DNA of 64,000 nucleotides from Brevundimonas aveniformis DSM 17977 (GCF_000428765.1 NZ_AUAO01000002.1:434001-498000); one strand, 5' to 3'; numbered from the stretch's first letter, positions 1 to 8,310 are shown. The notes: generated by a model from the sequence alone, not told the origin. Program-made: numbers and translations.

Positions 1-355
1 GCCAGGAGACGCCCCAGCGGTCCTTGCACCAGCCGCACATGCTCTCGGACCCGCCGTTGCCGACGATGGCGTCCCACAGGCGGTCCGTCTCGGCCTGATC
101 CTCGGTCTGGATCAGGAAGGAGACGGCCTCTGTCGGGGTGAACATCGAGCCGCCGTTCAGGCCGAGGTAGCTGCGCCCGGCGAGGGTGAATTCGACCAGC
201 AATTCCTCGCCCTCTTTCGAGGAGGGATTGTCGGCGGGACTGAGCGCCACATGGTCGATGCGGCTATCAGGCAGGCCGAGCGAGACGTAGAATTCGGCGG
301 CCTTCTTCGCCTGGCCGAGGTCGAACCAGATGCAGGGGGTGATCTTGTCGGCCAT
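1..355 (-). CDS. VOC/PhnB-like (3-demethylubiquinone methyltransferase-like) protein, C-terminus cut by window edge
   Basis: The reverse strand reads from ATG at 355 to the window edge without a stop, giving at least 118 residues. The start (MADKITPCIWFD, then AAEFYVSLG) and the stretch SMCGWCKDRWGVSW are typical of the PhnB-like branch of the vicinal-oxygen-chelate fold (the family often named 3-demethylubiquinone-9 3-methyltransferase-like). These are small cytoplasmic proteins, mostly of unknown substrate, so no reaction is claimed. The ATG overlaps the TGA of the upstream VOC gene by one base (TGATG), so the two are translationally coupled. The C-terminus lies outside the window. Confidence 0.85.
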   Translation of the reverse strand, partial: MADKITPCIWFDLGQAKKAAEFYVSLGLPDSRIDHVALSPADNPSSKEGEELLVEFTLAGRSYLGLNGGSMFTPTEAVSFLIQTEDQAETDRLWDAIVGNGGSESMCGWCKDRWGVSW

Positions 356-795
356 CAGACGGTGTCCTTCGCAGCCATGTCCGGTGGGCCTTCGGCGGCG
401 GCCTGTGGATCCATCCAGACGTTTTCCCAGATGTGGCCGTCCGGGTCGGCGAAGCTGCGCCCGTACATGAAGCCGTAGTCCTGGCTCGGCGTCGGGTCCG
501 GCCGACCGCCGGCGGTGCCGGCCTGTTCGACGACGCGGTCGACAGCGGGCTTGTCCGGGCGGGTCAGGCACAAAAAGACCTGGGCGCCCTTGTGGGCGTC
601 ATGGATCGGCACGTCGCCGAAAGTTGCCCATTTCGCGTGGGTCAGCAGCATCACATAGATGGTGTTCGACAGGACCATGCAGGCGGCGGTGTCATCCGAG
701 AACATCGGGTTCTTCGTCGCGCCCACGGCCTCATAGAAGGCGATGGAGCGGTTCAACTCAGTGACCGGCAGGTTGATGAAGATCATCTGATCCAT
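355..795 (-). CDS. VOC family (glyoxalase-like) protein
   Basis: A 146-residue protein with a glyoxalase/bleomycin-resistance (VOC) fold: it begins MDQMIFINLPVTELNRSIAF and ends with the common VOC strand FADPDGHIWENVWMDP (FMYGRSFADPDGH). Members usually bind a divalent metal and act on small molecules, but the substrate cannot be read from sequence. An upstream ATG at 903 is in frame. I chose 795 because GGAGCG sits just before it and the VOC domain begins at this residue. Its TGA shares a base with the start of the next VOC gene, making a two-gene operon of related folds. Confidence 0.85.
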   Translation of the reverse strand: MDQMIFINLPVTELNRSIAFYEAVGATKNPMFSDDTAACMVLSNTIYVMLLTHAKWATFGDVPIHDAHKGAQVFLCLTRPDKPAVDRVVEQAGTAGGRPDPTPSQDYGFMYGRSFADPDGHIWENVWMDPQAAAEGPPDMAAKDTV

Positions 796-942
796 AGGGC
801 GCTCCATAGACGCGATCGGGTCGGCCAGAACGAGGTGAGGCAATGCAGTGGTGGCTGGCAAGATGAAATGTGCAGGGCCGGATTTGTTCGCCTTGCCGGA
901 CAAGGCGAGCTAGGCTCCCTCTCGATTCCGGGAGGGAGCTGC

Positions 943-1596
943 ATGAGCTGGATGAACATTGCGCGCGTGCTCAAGGTCTTGGCACTGGTGCTGTTTCTGA
1001 CGCCCTGGCTGGTGGTGTCGTGCCAAGGCAGTCCGTTGGTGGAGGCCACGGGGCTCGACCTGATCACCGGAGACGTTCAGCCATCTCAAGATAGTCCGCT
1101 TGGCTCGATGATGGCCCAGGCCGAGGTCGATGCGGAAGCACCTGACGGCACGACCGATCAGGACGAGCAACAACCCGGTGGCGGCGTTCTGGAGGACGGT
1201 CGCTGGTGGGCCCTGGCGGGTGCCGTTCTGATCGGGCTCAGCCTCGTGCTCGGATTTATCCTGAAGCCGGCCCGGACCGCTGCTCTCGGGGCCGTCGTGG
1301 CGGGGGCGCTGGCTCTGGTCGCCCTGGGCGGCGGCATGGCGTGGACCGATCGCGCTTTTGACGCACAGAAGAGAGAGGCGCTGCAGGGTCAGTCAGTGGG
1401 CGACACCGAGATGGATCAGTTCGGTCGCAACCTGGCGGCAGGCATGGTCGGTGCCATCGAGATGGAGATCAGGCCTGGCTATTGGGCGACCTTGGCCGCG
1501 CTGGGTCTGGGCGTGCTGACGGCGTTCATGGCCATGAGCGGAGCTGCCCTGCCCAAAATCACCGTGACGACGCAGGAAAGCCAGAGCTCCCAATGA
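943..1596 (+). CDS. Conserved membrane protein of unknown function
   Basis: A 217-residue protein that I do not recognise by name. The start ATG at 943 has a strong ribosome site (GGAGGGAG, 931-938). The N-terminus holds a hydrophobic segment (about residues 7-25) ending LTPWLVVSCQG, and three further hydrophobic segments lie near residues 88-107, 113-131 and 181-205, so it is probably an inner-membrane protein with about four spans. An acidic, Gln-rich loop (about residues 55-80) lies between the first two. Its stop overlaps the start of the short MscS gene (ATGA), which suggests co-translation with it and a role in the membrane. Confidence 0.75.
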   Translation: MSWMNIARVLKVLALVLFLTPWLVVSCQGSPLVEATGLDLITGDVQPSQDSPLGSMMAQAEVDAEAPDGTTDQDEQQPGGGVLEDGRWWALAGAVLIGLSLVLGFILKPARTAALGAVVAGALALVALGGGMAWTDRAFDAQKREALQGQSVGDTEMDQFGRNLAAGMVGAIEMEIRPGYWATLAALGLGVLTAFMAMSGAALPKITVTTQESQSSQ

Positions 1597-2213
1597 CGAG
1601 CCACGCCCGACCACCCGCGGAGCAGGCGGTCCTTCAGACTGGTCTGGCTTTTGTCGACCCGACGACGGTGCATGGTGCGGTCCTGCTGGGCCTGATCATG
1701 CTGGTGGGCGGGGTCGTCCTGTCGGTCATTATTCGCCGAATGCTCCGTGAGGTGATGATCCATGACCATTCCCAGCGGATCGACCTGATTGCCCTGTCGT
1801 TTCTGAGCCGCCTGCTGATCCTGTCGCTCTGGCTGGTGCTGGCGACCCTCTATGCTCATCTCGTGCCGGCCCTGAACAGGCTGGGAAATGCCTTGCTGGC
1901 GGGGGTGGGTCTGGCCTCGGTGGTTATCGGCTTCGCCGCTCAGACGACCCTGGGAAACCTCGTCTCGGGGATTAGCCTGGTGCTCTACAAGCCTTTCCGC
2001 AAGGGGGATCGCCTGTCCGTATTGGCCCCGACCGCAGATCAGTGCGAGACGGGTGTGGTCGAGGACATTTCGCTCGGCTTCACGTCGTTGAAGACTGACG
2101 ATGGACGCCTGATCATCGTGGCCAATGGTACCATGGCCCAACAGACCATGATCAAACTGCCGCCGGTCCCCGCGGCTGCAGGTCCGGTCAAACCATCACA
2201 GGCCAAAAAGTAG
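1593..2213 (+). CDS. Short mechanosensitive-channel (MscS) family protein
   Basis: A 206-residue protein. Three hydrophobic helices (about residues 25-45, 65-90 and 96-120) are followed by the MscS pore-helix/beta-domain signature IGFAAQTTLGNLVSGISL and KPFRKGDRL. Canonical E. coli MscS has about 286 residues; here the C-terminal alpha/beta vestibule is almost absent, the protein ending soon after the beta domain with a Pro/Ala-rich tail. It may be a minimal small-conductance channel or a non-channel relative. It starts inside the stop of the upstream membrane-protein gene (ATGA), so the pair is one transcription unit. Confidence 0.85.
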   Translation: MTSHARPPAEQAVLQTGLAFVDPTTVHGAVLLGLIMLVGGVVLSVIIRRMLREVMIHDHSQRIDLIALSFLSRLLILSLWLVLATLYAHLVPALNRLGNALLAGVGLASVVIGFAAQTTLGNLVSGISLVLYKPFRKGDRLSVLAPTADQCETGVVEDISLGFTSLKTDDGRLIIVANGTMAQQTMIKLPPVPAAAGPVKPSQAKK

Positions 2214-2221
2214 GATCGCCG

Positions 2222-2434
2222 CTACGCTCGGATGTCGAGCAAGGCTTCGGTCATGGCGTCGGCGGTTTCGAGCACCTGAAGATTGGCGGTCAGTTCGACG
2301 ACGGCCTTGAGCCGTTCGACCGCCTCATCGGCGACATTGTCCAGCGGATGGCGAGCCGTGCGCTCGGCGCTGGCGGCAAAGCGGTCGAAGGCGTTGCGGA
2401 TGCCGGAGGCGGCATTGGAATAGACGGCGTTCAT
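2222..2434 (-). CDS. Small flagellar basal-body rod C-terminal-like protein
   Basis: A 70-residue protein. Its last 30 residues (VVELTANLQVLETADAMTEA, then LLDI) match the C-terminal helix shared by flagellar rod and hook proteins, where the usual form is a helix with ANxxVLQTADEML. The N-terminus (MNAVYSNAASGIRNAFDRF) also resembles the N-terminal rod helix. The central domain of true rod proteins is missing. A ribosome site (GAGGGA) precedes the ATG. No other flagellar gene is in the window. It could be a coiled-coil accessory of the flagellar rod or simply share the helix. It is convergent with the MscS gene, eight bases away. Confidence 0.6.
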   Translation of the reverse strand: MNAVYSNAASGIRNAFDRFAASAERTARHPLDNVADEAVERLKAVVELTANLQVLETADAMTEALLDIRA

Positions 2435-2513
2435 GGGTCCCTCGCGTTCTGCGAGGGGTCAGAATGCGCGACGCACCGCTAAGGTCGCGTGGACGAACGG
2501 GGTAAACGAAACC

Positions 2514-3710
2514 CTAGCTGGCGGAGACGGCTCCGGCCTGTGCGGCTGCGGTAGCAGCCTTGCGCTTCAGCCGCAGTCGCCCCGTTCGCCACAGCAGGAA
2601 GGCGATCCCGGCCACGACCGCAAGAATGCCGACCGACAGGAGCGGGCGCACGGCCAACCAGGCGATGGCAATGATCAGGCCACCGAGAACAACACCCAGG
2701 AGCGTTGAGATCAGGCCCAGGCCCATGCCGACCACGGCACCGACCGGGGGCACGACGTCGGCCAAAACCCGCAAGGGATGCAACAACATGCCGAAACCCG
2801 TGATCAGCATGAACAGACCTCCAACGCGCAGTCCCCAAAGCATGGCGCGGTTTGCCGCCTGGGCTCCCTCGAACATCTGGGCGGCCCCGACGGTCCCGTC
2901 CTCGACGAGCAGGATGGAGCTGCCATTTCGGGTCTGGAAAGCCCCCAGCCCGTCACCCATCTGGGCGGCGACCACGCTGATCGTCCCCGGCCGGACGACA
3001 CGCCAGCTGATGCGGGTATCGCCAATCTCAGGCGTTGAGGGGTCGGATCCGAGATAGAGTTCTGAGGCGGAGACGGTGGCCCGCCGGCCCGACTGGTTGA
3101 GAAGGGCGTTCTGGGTGTCGCCATCCAGGGTCAGCGGTTCTGACGAACCGATTTGCTCAATGATACGGGTGTCCAGACGATAGGCACCAAGGCGAGCATC
3201 CGACGAGGTGAAGCTGGCGGCTTCTACGGGGAAGCTCGGGTTCTGGTGGCCATTGGGATTGTGGAAATTGCTCGAATCCTCGTGGCTGGTGGACCAGACG
3301 CGCTCGTACTCGTAGGTCGTCACGGTTTCCTGGCCACCTCCCATACGGGTTCGCGTCTCGCTGCGAGAGGTTTCGCGCCACTGATACATCTCGACATCGC
3401 GCATCAGCCGCAAGGCCTGGACGCTGACCGGCCAGGAACTGTCGTACAGGCTGTCGGACACGGTCGTCTCACCCGTCAGGTGGATCAGGGCTCCGTCGTG
3501 GGTCGGATCAATCGTGTTCACGTCCACGCTCTGAACGACCCCGGCTCCCTCGTTGAGCGCTCGCTCGCGTTTGACTGCACGGCCTTCATTCCAGCCCAGC
3601 AACCACATGCCGGCGAACACAATGATCAAGCCGATGAGGATGCCGCTAAAGGCTTTTCCCAATCGAGAAAACCAGCCTGTTTGCGTTGTGACGACATTTG
3701 GATCTGACAT
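2514..3710 (-). CDS. TMEM43 family membrane protein
   Basis: A 398-residue protein of the TMEM43/LUMA family, which has bacterial members of unknown role. One transmembrane segment lies near residues 15-38 (GILIGLIIVFAGMWLLGWNE), followed by a large extracytoplasmic domain with NEGRAVKRERALNEGAGVV and the family's VDVNTIDPTHDGALIHLTGE. About four more segments lie near the C-terminus (residues 285-390). I took the ATG at 3710 rather than an in-frame upstream ATG at 3740 because GGGAGGG lies seven bases before it. It is transcribed away from the ketosynthase operon, with about 93 bases between them. Confidence 0.85.
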   Translation of the reverse strand: MSDPNVVTTQTGWFSRLGKAFSGILIGLIIVFAGMWLLGWNEGRAVKRERALNEGAGVVQSVDVNTIDPTHDGALIHLTGETTVSDSLYDSSWPVSVQALRLMRDVEMYQWRETSRSETRTRMGGGQETVTTYEYERVWSTSHEDSSNFHNPNGHQNPSFPVEAASFTSSDARLGAYRLDTRIIEQIGSSEPLTLDGDTQNALLNQSGRRATVSASELYLGSDPSTPEIGDTRISWRVVRPGTISVVAAQMGDGLGAFQTRNGSSILLVEDGTVGAAQMFEGAQAANRAMLWGLRVGGLFMLITGFGMLLHPLRVLADVVPPVGAVVGMGLGLISTLLGVVLGGLIIAIAWLAVRPLLSVGILAVVAGIAFLLWRTGRLRLKRKAATAAAQAGAVSAS

Positions 3711-3803
3711 GGAGCCCTCCCGATTCGTGATGCGTAGCATCGTTCTTTCGATGAGTCAGCGGGCCGCCTTGCCAGCGACAAAAGCTCGGGGTCTGATCCT
3801 CGA

Positions 3804-4949
3804 ATGATCGAATCCGACCGACTTCGCGACGCCTATATGACGGGGGTTGGCGCCTTCTTGCCGGGCCCTCGGATCGGCAATGCGGAGATGGAAGATTTCA
3901 TCGGTCGGATCGGCGGGCGATCGTCCGTGGTCGGGCGGCGTGCGTTGCGCTGGAACGGGATCGAGGGGCGTTACTATGCCCTGGACGCCTCTGGACAGCC
4001 TCTGCATTCCAACGCCTCGATGTGTGCGCTGGCGGCACAGGCGGCCCTCGATGATGCGGGGCTCGACAAGGGCGCGCTCGGTTTTCTGGCCGCAGCGACC
4101 ACCCAGGGTGACCTGCTGGTGCCCGGCCATGCCAGTGCCGTGCAGGCGGAACTGGGGGCGGGGCCGATGGAGATTGCGAGTTTCCAGTCGGTCTGCGCCT
4201 CGGCCCTCATGGCGGCCAAGGCGGCGTGGCTGAATGTCCGGGCCGGCGAGGCGGACGTGGCCCTGGCCTGTGCAGGGGAGTTTTCGTCGCGCTGGTTCCG
4301 ACCTGAATTCTATGAAGGTACGGCTCTGGTCGACGCCAAGGGGCGACCCGCCGTGGAGGCGGACTTCCTGCGTTTTACCCTGTCAGACGGAGCCGGGGCG
4401 GTGGTGATGGAGCCGACACCCCGACCCGAGGGGCGGAGCCTGAAGGTGCGCTGGATCGACATGGTGTCGCTGGCCGGGCGGTTTGATCCCTGCATGTGGG
4501 CCGGGGCGGCGACCGCGGATCGCGCTGACATGAAATCGGCCTGGAGCCACGCCGGACCGGTGGCGGCCCATGCGGCGGGGGCGGTGGCGCTGTTGCAGGA
4601 TTTTGAGCTGCTCAAGATCGTCATCCGCGCTTGGATCGGGGTCTGGCTGGAGAAGGTGGACCAGGGGCGGATCGTGCCGGACACGGTCGATCACCTGCTC
4701 TGTCACTATTCGGCGAAGAGCCTGCGCGAGGAGATCGTCGGGCTGTTGAAGGACACCAAGGCGATGATTCCCGAAGAGAAGTGGTTCAGTACCCTGCGCG
4801 AAAGCGGAAACGTCGGTTCGGCGTCGATCTGGATCATGCTCGACGCGTTCATGAAGAGTGGACGGGCCAGGCCGGGCGAAACGGTGCTGTGTATCGTGCC
4901 CGAAAGCGGGCGGGCGATGATCGGCTTCATGATGCTGGAGGTGGTGTAG
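3804..4949 (+). CDS. Beta-ketoacyl-ACP synthase III-like ketosynthase
   Basis: A 381-residue thiolase-fold condensing enzyme, close in length to the StlD/DarB/FabH-like group. The catalytic triad of KAS III can be read: Cys131 in FQSVCASALMA, His301 in LLCHYSAKS and Asn336 in SGNVGSASI. The His motif differs from the FabH HQAN form, which suggests a specialised substrate rather than housekeeping fatty acid initiation. An alternative start at 3837 (MTGVGAFLPG) is possible because the ribosome site at 3804 is weak. It heads an operon with a heme-oxygenase-fold enzyme and an unknown protein, so it probably makes or extends an acyl chain that the next enzyme oxidises. The product is unknown. Confidence 0.85.
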   Translation: MIESDRLRDAYMTGVGAFLPGPRIGNAEMEDFIGRIGGRSSVVGRRALRWNGIEGRYYALDASGQPLHSNASMCALAAQAALDDAGLDKGALGFLAAATTQGDLLVPGHASAVQAELGAGPMEIASFQSVCASALMAAKAAWLNVRAGEADVALACAGEFSSRWFRPEFYEGTALVDAKGRPAVEADFLRFTLSDGAGAVVMEPTPRPEGRSLKVRWIDMVSLAGRFDPCMWAGAATADRADMKSAWSHAGPVAAHAAGAVALLQDFELLKIVIRAWIGVWLEKVDQGRIVPDTVDHLLCHYSAKSLREEIVGLLKDTKAMIPEEKWFSTLRESGNVGSASIWIMLDAFMKSGRARPGETVLCIVPESGRAMIGFMMLEVV

Positions 4950-5629
4950 TGGCGGATGGCATGCAGACCGATCAAGTGGCTGACACCCTGCGCAAGCTGG
5001 CGGTCGTGTTTGCGGATTTCGAGCAGCGGCTTGAGGCGACGCCGCTGATCCGCAAACTCCAGCGCGGACGGTTCGAGCTGACGGACTATCAGACCTTTCT
5101 GGTCAATCTGCGCCAGCAGGTGAAGGACGGGGCCCTGTGGATGAGCCGGGCGGCGTCGAACATCGGAGAGGCCCACCTGGAGCTGCGATCAACCTTGATG
5201 CGGCATGCGGTGACGGAGCATCGGGACTTCCGCTTGCTGGAAGCGGACTACGTCGCGACCGGCGGCGATGTGGAGGTCATTCGTGCGGCCTCCAAGAATG
5301 TCGGCTCCGAAGCCCTGTCGGCCTGGATGTTCCACGAGGCGTCGAGGCCGGATCCGTTTGGCCTGTTGGGGGCCATGTGGATCATCGAAGGGTTGGGGTC
5401 GATCAAGGCGAAACCCTGGGGGCAGAAGGTCAAGGACCGCTTGAACCTGCCGGACGAGGCGGTGAGGTTCCTGCTGTACCACGGCGACAATGACGCCGAT
5501 CACATGGAGGAGTTCCAGGAGATGCTGCGAATGGTCCTGCCGGATGAGGCCGTGGCCGAGCGCATCGTGATGACGGCGCGCGTCACCGCGCGGCTATATG
5601 TCCTGCAGATTGAGGAGATCGCGGCGTGA
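4949..5629 (+). CDS. Iron-containing redox enzyme family protein (heme-oxygenase-like/TenA-PqqC fold)
   Basis: A 226-residue all-helical protein like the heme-oxygenase-like diiron oxidase/oxygenase group that includes UndA and CADD. Candidate metal ligands are Glu90/His91 (VTEHRDF), Glu147 (WIIEGLG) and His178/His185 (HGDNDADHMEEF); their spacing is similar to that in the known enzymes, but the assignment is inference. Relatives cleave or oxidise fatty acids or amino acids. I chose the GTG at 4949 because GGAGGT (4937-4942) is ideally placed and the GTG overlaps the ketosynthase TAG (TAGTG); an ATG at 4961 is the alternative. Coupling to the ketosynthase argues for a shared lipid-like product. 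Confidence 0.8.
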   Translation: MADGMQTDQVADTLRKLAVVFADFEQRLEATPLIRKLQRGRFELTDYQTFLVNLRQQVKDGALWMSRAASNIGEAHLELRSTLMRHAVTEHRDFRLLEADYVATGGDVEVIRAASKNVGSEALSAWMFHEASRPDPFGLLGAMWIIEGLGSIKAKPWGQKVKDRLNLPDEAVRFLLYHGDNDADHMEEFQEMLRMVLPDEAVAERIVMTARVTARLYVLQIEEIAA

Positions 5630-6549
5630 GCACCGCCCAGGTTCGGGACGATCCCTTCAAGACGATGGCGCACGATCCGAACGACCCGGACCCGTGGCTG
5701 GCCCTGTATCTGGATCACAGTCTGCCGATCGATGAGACGGCCAAGCGATGCCTGTTGGTCGGTCAGCGATCCTGGTCGCGGCGGTGGCTGTTTCCGGTGA
5801 GCCGCCCGCTGGTGTTCCTGTGGTTCTGTCTGGTCAAGGTGTTTCGGGCAATCACCCCGAACTGGCCGAACCTGAACGGCCTGCTCCACAAGACCATCCA
5901 TTGGGGCCTGCGGACCTTCGGCAGCCCTGAGACGAACACCCTGATCCTGAGGCACTTCCATGTCGGCACAGAGCTGTTGGCCTTCATGAAGGCCAATGCC
6001 GGGCTGGGAGCCGATGTCGAGAGGGTGACAAGTCATCCGCTCAGGCCGACCCGCCTCAAGGACATCGAGGACAACCTCTTTCTCCAGCACGACCTGAATG
6101 TGTTCAACTTCATCATCGAGCTGAACCAGGCGCTACAGGCACAGGAGCGCGAGTTGATGCCGGTCGCGCGCCCGGATTTCTCGATGATCTCGGATACGCT
6201 GCCGGAGTTCGAGGATCTGCCGGACGGCCGGCTCAACAAGATTGACGTGCAGACGGCGGTGGAGTTCTACACGCCGATGTATGCGCTGATGCTGCCTCGC
6301 GCGGACTTTGTGCGCGCGGCCCATTCGCTTCAGCTGGACGAGACGGTGGCCATCTATATCGCCCGCATTCTGGGAACCGACTACCATCTGAACTTCGTCA
6401 AGAACGGCCACCCGATGATTGCGCTTTCGACGCTCCAGGCCGGCTTCAGGCTGATGATGCATGGGCTGGACTGTGAAGCTCTGCACGGCTGGCTACGCGT
6501 GCTCAAGGCAAGGCAGGCGGCGGGGTTGGCGCTGGACCCTGGCACGTGA
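5626..6549 (+). CDS. Conserved protein of unknown function, third gene of the ketosynthase operon
   Basis: A 307-residue protein I do not recognise. It starts with GTG inside the stop of the diiron-type gene (GTGA), with GAGGAG upstream, so it is made in step with the two genes before it. One hydrophobic stretch (about residues 55-75, VSRPLVFLWFCLVKVFRAI) suggests membrane contact. Several His/Asp-rich motifs follow: LRHFHVGTELL, VTSHPLRP and LQHDLNVFNFIIELNQ, then DYHLNFVKNGHP near residue 250. A function as a partner or tailoring enzyme in a lipid-derived pathway is inference from context only. The last 50 bases have a decayed copy at 8260-8310. Confidence 0.75.
   Translation: MSTAQVRDDPFKTMAHDPNDPDPWLALYLDHSLPIDETAKRCLLVGQRSWSRRWLFPVSRPLVFLWFCLVKVFRAITPNWPNLNGLLHKTIHWGLRTFGSPETNTLILRHFHVGTELLAFMKANAGLGADVERVTSHPLRPTRLKDIEDNLFLQHDLNVFNFIIELNQALQAQERELMPVARPDFSMISDTLPEFEDLPDGRLNKIDVQTAVEFYTPMYALMLPRADFVRAAHSLQLDETVAIYIARILGTDYHLNFVKNGHPMIALSTLQAGFRLMMHGLDCEALHGWLRVLKARQAAGLALDPGT
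6490..6540 (+). repeat. Parent copy of a 51-base direct repeat (3' end of the preceding CDS)
   Basis: These 51 bases encode the C-terminal residues WLRVLKARQAAGLALDP of the unknown protein. They match 8260-8310 at 44 of 51 positions, in the same orientation and 1,770 bases apart. The two copies flank the leftward TPR-like gene. Confidence 0.75.
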
Positions 6550-6698
6550 GTTGCCGTGTCGAAAAAGTTGCGAAGCGATCGCGCCGCAAGTGACAAGGTT
6601 CGCGGAATCGTCTCGCTGAACTGACGAGTGACCGGACTCAATGTCTCGGCTCGTCTTGTGAGGTTGCCATTTCGGTGCCTCGCAGTACGGCGCAGGGG

Positions 6699-8189
6699 TT
6701 AGAACTGAGGCCCGAGGATAGGCATGTCGAGTTCTCGCCCGACAGCGTCTCGAGCTGCGATCACCTCGGGACGTGCTGCGACGCGTTGATGAGCCGCGGT
6801 GATCCGGGCATCGAATTCCGTCGGATTGGGAAACGGGCGATAGTTGTGGAGGTCCTCGACGGCAGCGGCCATCAGGTCCGGATCTTCGAGCCTAGTGAGG
6901 GTCAGTGAGGCGAGCGCGTCCTCATCACCCACGCAGGCCAGTGCACCTGCATAGGCATCGGGAGCATCGTGCCAGTTGGTTCGGAGGTAGGTCATGGAAG
7001 TGGCGACCAAATCCGAGTCGCCAAGGGCCTGCGCGGCGCATGCGCGTACCTGAACCGCCTGCATCTTGCCGAAGGCACTGACGTCATCTCCAGAATCCAG
7101 GTGGGCAACCATGTTCAGGGCATCCTGCGGACGGCCGAGGCGGACATAGAGCCAGCCAAGATTGATCGCCTGACTAATGTTGCGCCCTCCGCCTTCACGA
7201 CGCCCTGCGGCGGTTTGCTGTGCGACCAATGCATCGTCGTGAATTCCCAAAGCCATCAGTGCACGAGAGCGGGTATCGTAGGCCCATGAGATGTTGCGCC
7301 AGAGATCCGATGCATCATCTTCTGTAAGAGTGGCGAGAATGGAATCGGTGACAGCCAGCGCGTCCTGGTAGTGGCCGGCGCGCATCAAGGCGAAGGCCAG
7401 GTCAACCCGACCATCGGCGCTTGGATCGGCCCCTTCGGCGCGCGCTCGGAGTTGGGCAATATCGCTCGATACAACCGTGGCCATGTCGAGGGCGGGAGCT
7501 CCGGCCATCGAGCGAAGCTGATCATATCGGCGAAACCCGTACAGGCGGACCACGGCATACGGCGCGCGGATTTCGGCCACGAGCGAAATCGCATGCGCCA
7601 TGTCGTCGCGATCCATATAGTCATCAATCAGGTCCATCCAGAGCCCGTCGTCGATGTCGCCGCGCCAACCGGACTCGAAGAGTGCCACACGAAGGCGGTA
7701 TCTGACCTCGTCGCTGATCTCGGAGTCCCTGGCGAGCAGCAGCACAAACATCTCATCCAGTCGGTCGCGTACCTCTGTTGATCGCTGCAGTGCTTCGATC
7801 ATGACGAGCGCTGTGTCGTTGCGACGATTCAGGCCGGACAGCGCATCCATGCGATTGAACCAGGTTTCTGAACCGGCAGACGGGTAGGACGTCGCGCGTT
7901 CGAGGGCGGCAGCCGCTTGCTCCAGCTGACCTGCGTCAAGACTCAGCGCGCCGATCAAAGAGTAGATCGCTTCCTGGAGGTCAGCGGGGTACTGGGAGAA
8001 GGAGGCGCTCGCCTGGACGCGTCGAGCCAAGGCAAGTGTGTCCTCAGACCTGCCCTCTCGAATCGCCGCCTGGAGCTGGGCGAAAATCTCCCCATCGCTG
8101 CGAACTGATTGTGAAGGTGCCGCGACCGTTGTCGGTACGGCTGCGCCCAAGACTCCGCCGATGGCAAGAATGACGGCAAGAATCCTCAT
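6699..8189 (-). CDS. Exported TPR-like repeat protein of unknown function
   Basis: A 496-residue protein starting MRILAVILAIGGVLGAAVPT with a clear signal peptide (cleavage likely after VAA, about residue 23), so periplasmic. I chose the ATG at 8189 because GGAGG lies just upstream; an in-frame ATG six codons earlier would spoil the signal. The body is helical with degenerate tetratricopeptide-like units, for example QLEQAAAALERATSY, GHYQDALAVTDSILATL and NLGWLYVRLGRPQDALNMV. TPR proteins hold protein partners; none is evident here. It runs opposite to its neighbours and is flanked by the 51-base imperfect direct repeat at 6490 and 8260. Confidence 0.75.
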   Translation of the reverse strand: MRILAVILAIGGVLGAAVPTTVAAPSQSVRSDGEIFAQLQAAIREGRSEDTLALARRVQASASFSQYPADLQEAIYSLIGALSLDAGQLEQAAAALERATSYPSAGSETWFNRMDALSGLNRRNDTALVMIEALQRSTEVRDRLDEMFVLLLARDSEISDEVRYRLRVALFESGWRGDIDDGLWMDLIDDYMDRDDMAHAISLVAEIRAPYAVVRLYGFRRYDQLRSMAGAPALDMATVVSSDIAQLRARAEGADPSADGRVDLAFALMRAGHYQDALAVTDSILATLTEDDASDLWRNISWAYDTRSRALMALGIHDDALVAQQTAAGRREGGGRNISQAINLGWLYVRLGRPQDALNMVAHLDSGDDVSAFGKMQAVQVRACAAQALGDSDLVATSMTYLRTNWHDAPDAYAGALACVGDEDALASLTLTRLEDPDLMAAAVEDLHNYRPFPNPTEFDARITAAHQRVAARPEVIAARDAVGRELDMPILGPQF

Positions 8190-8259
8190 GCCCGCCTCCC
8201 AAATCACGGTGACAGTTGCCCCACAACTATACGTCTAGTTTAGCAAGGCTAGGTTCTGT

Positions 8260-8310
8260 TGGCTACGCATGCTCTAGGCAAGGTAGGCGGCGGGGCTGGC
8301 GTTGGATCCA
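8260..8310 (+). pseudogene. Relic of the 3' end of the unknown ketosynthase-operon gene
   Basis: This stretch aligns without gaps to 6490-6540, with seven differences in 51 bases. Read in the parent frame, two differences create TAG stops (from AAG and CAG), one changes Val to Met, two swap Leu codons and two are silent third-position changes. That pattern suggests a homologous coding end that decayed, not chance. Beyond these borders similarity fades (a weak match may continue about 25 bases upstream). Confidence 0.6.

Noticed and set aside
6699..8189. Insertion sequence between the direct repeats at 6490 and 8260
   Set aside because: The enclosed protein has a signal peptide and TPR-like helices, not a transposase, and no terminal inverted repeats were seen. 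The 51-base match reads as a gene relic.
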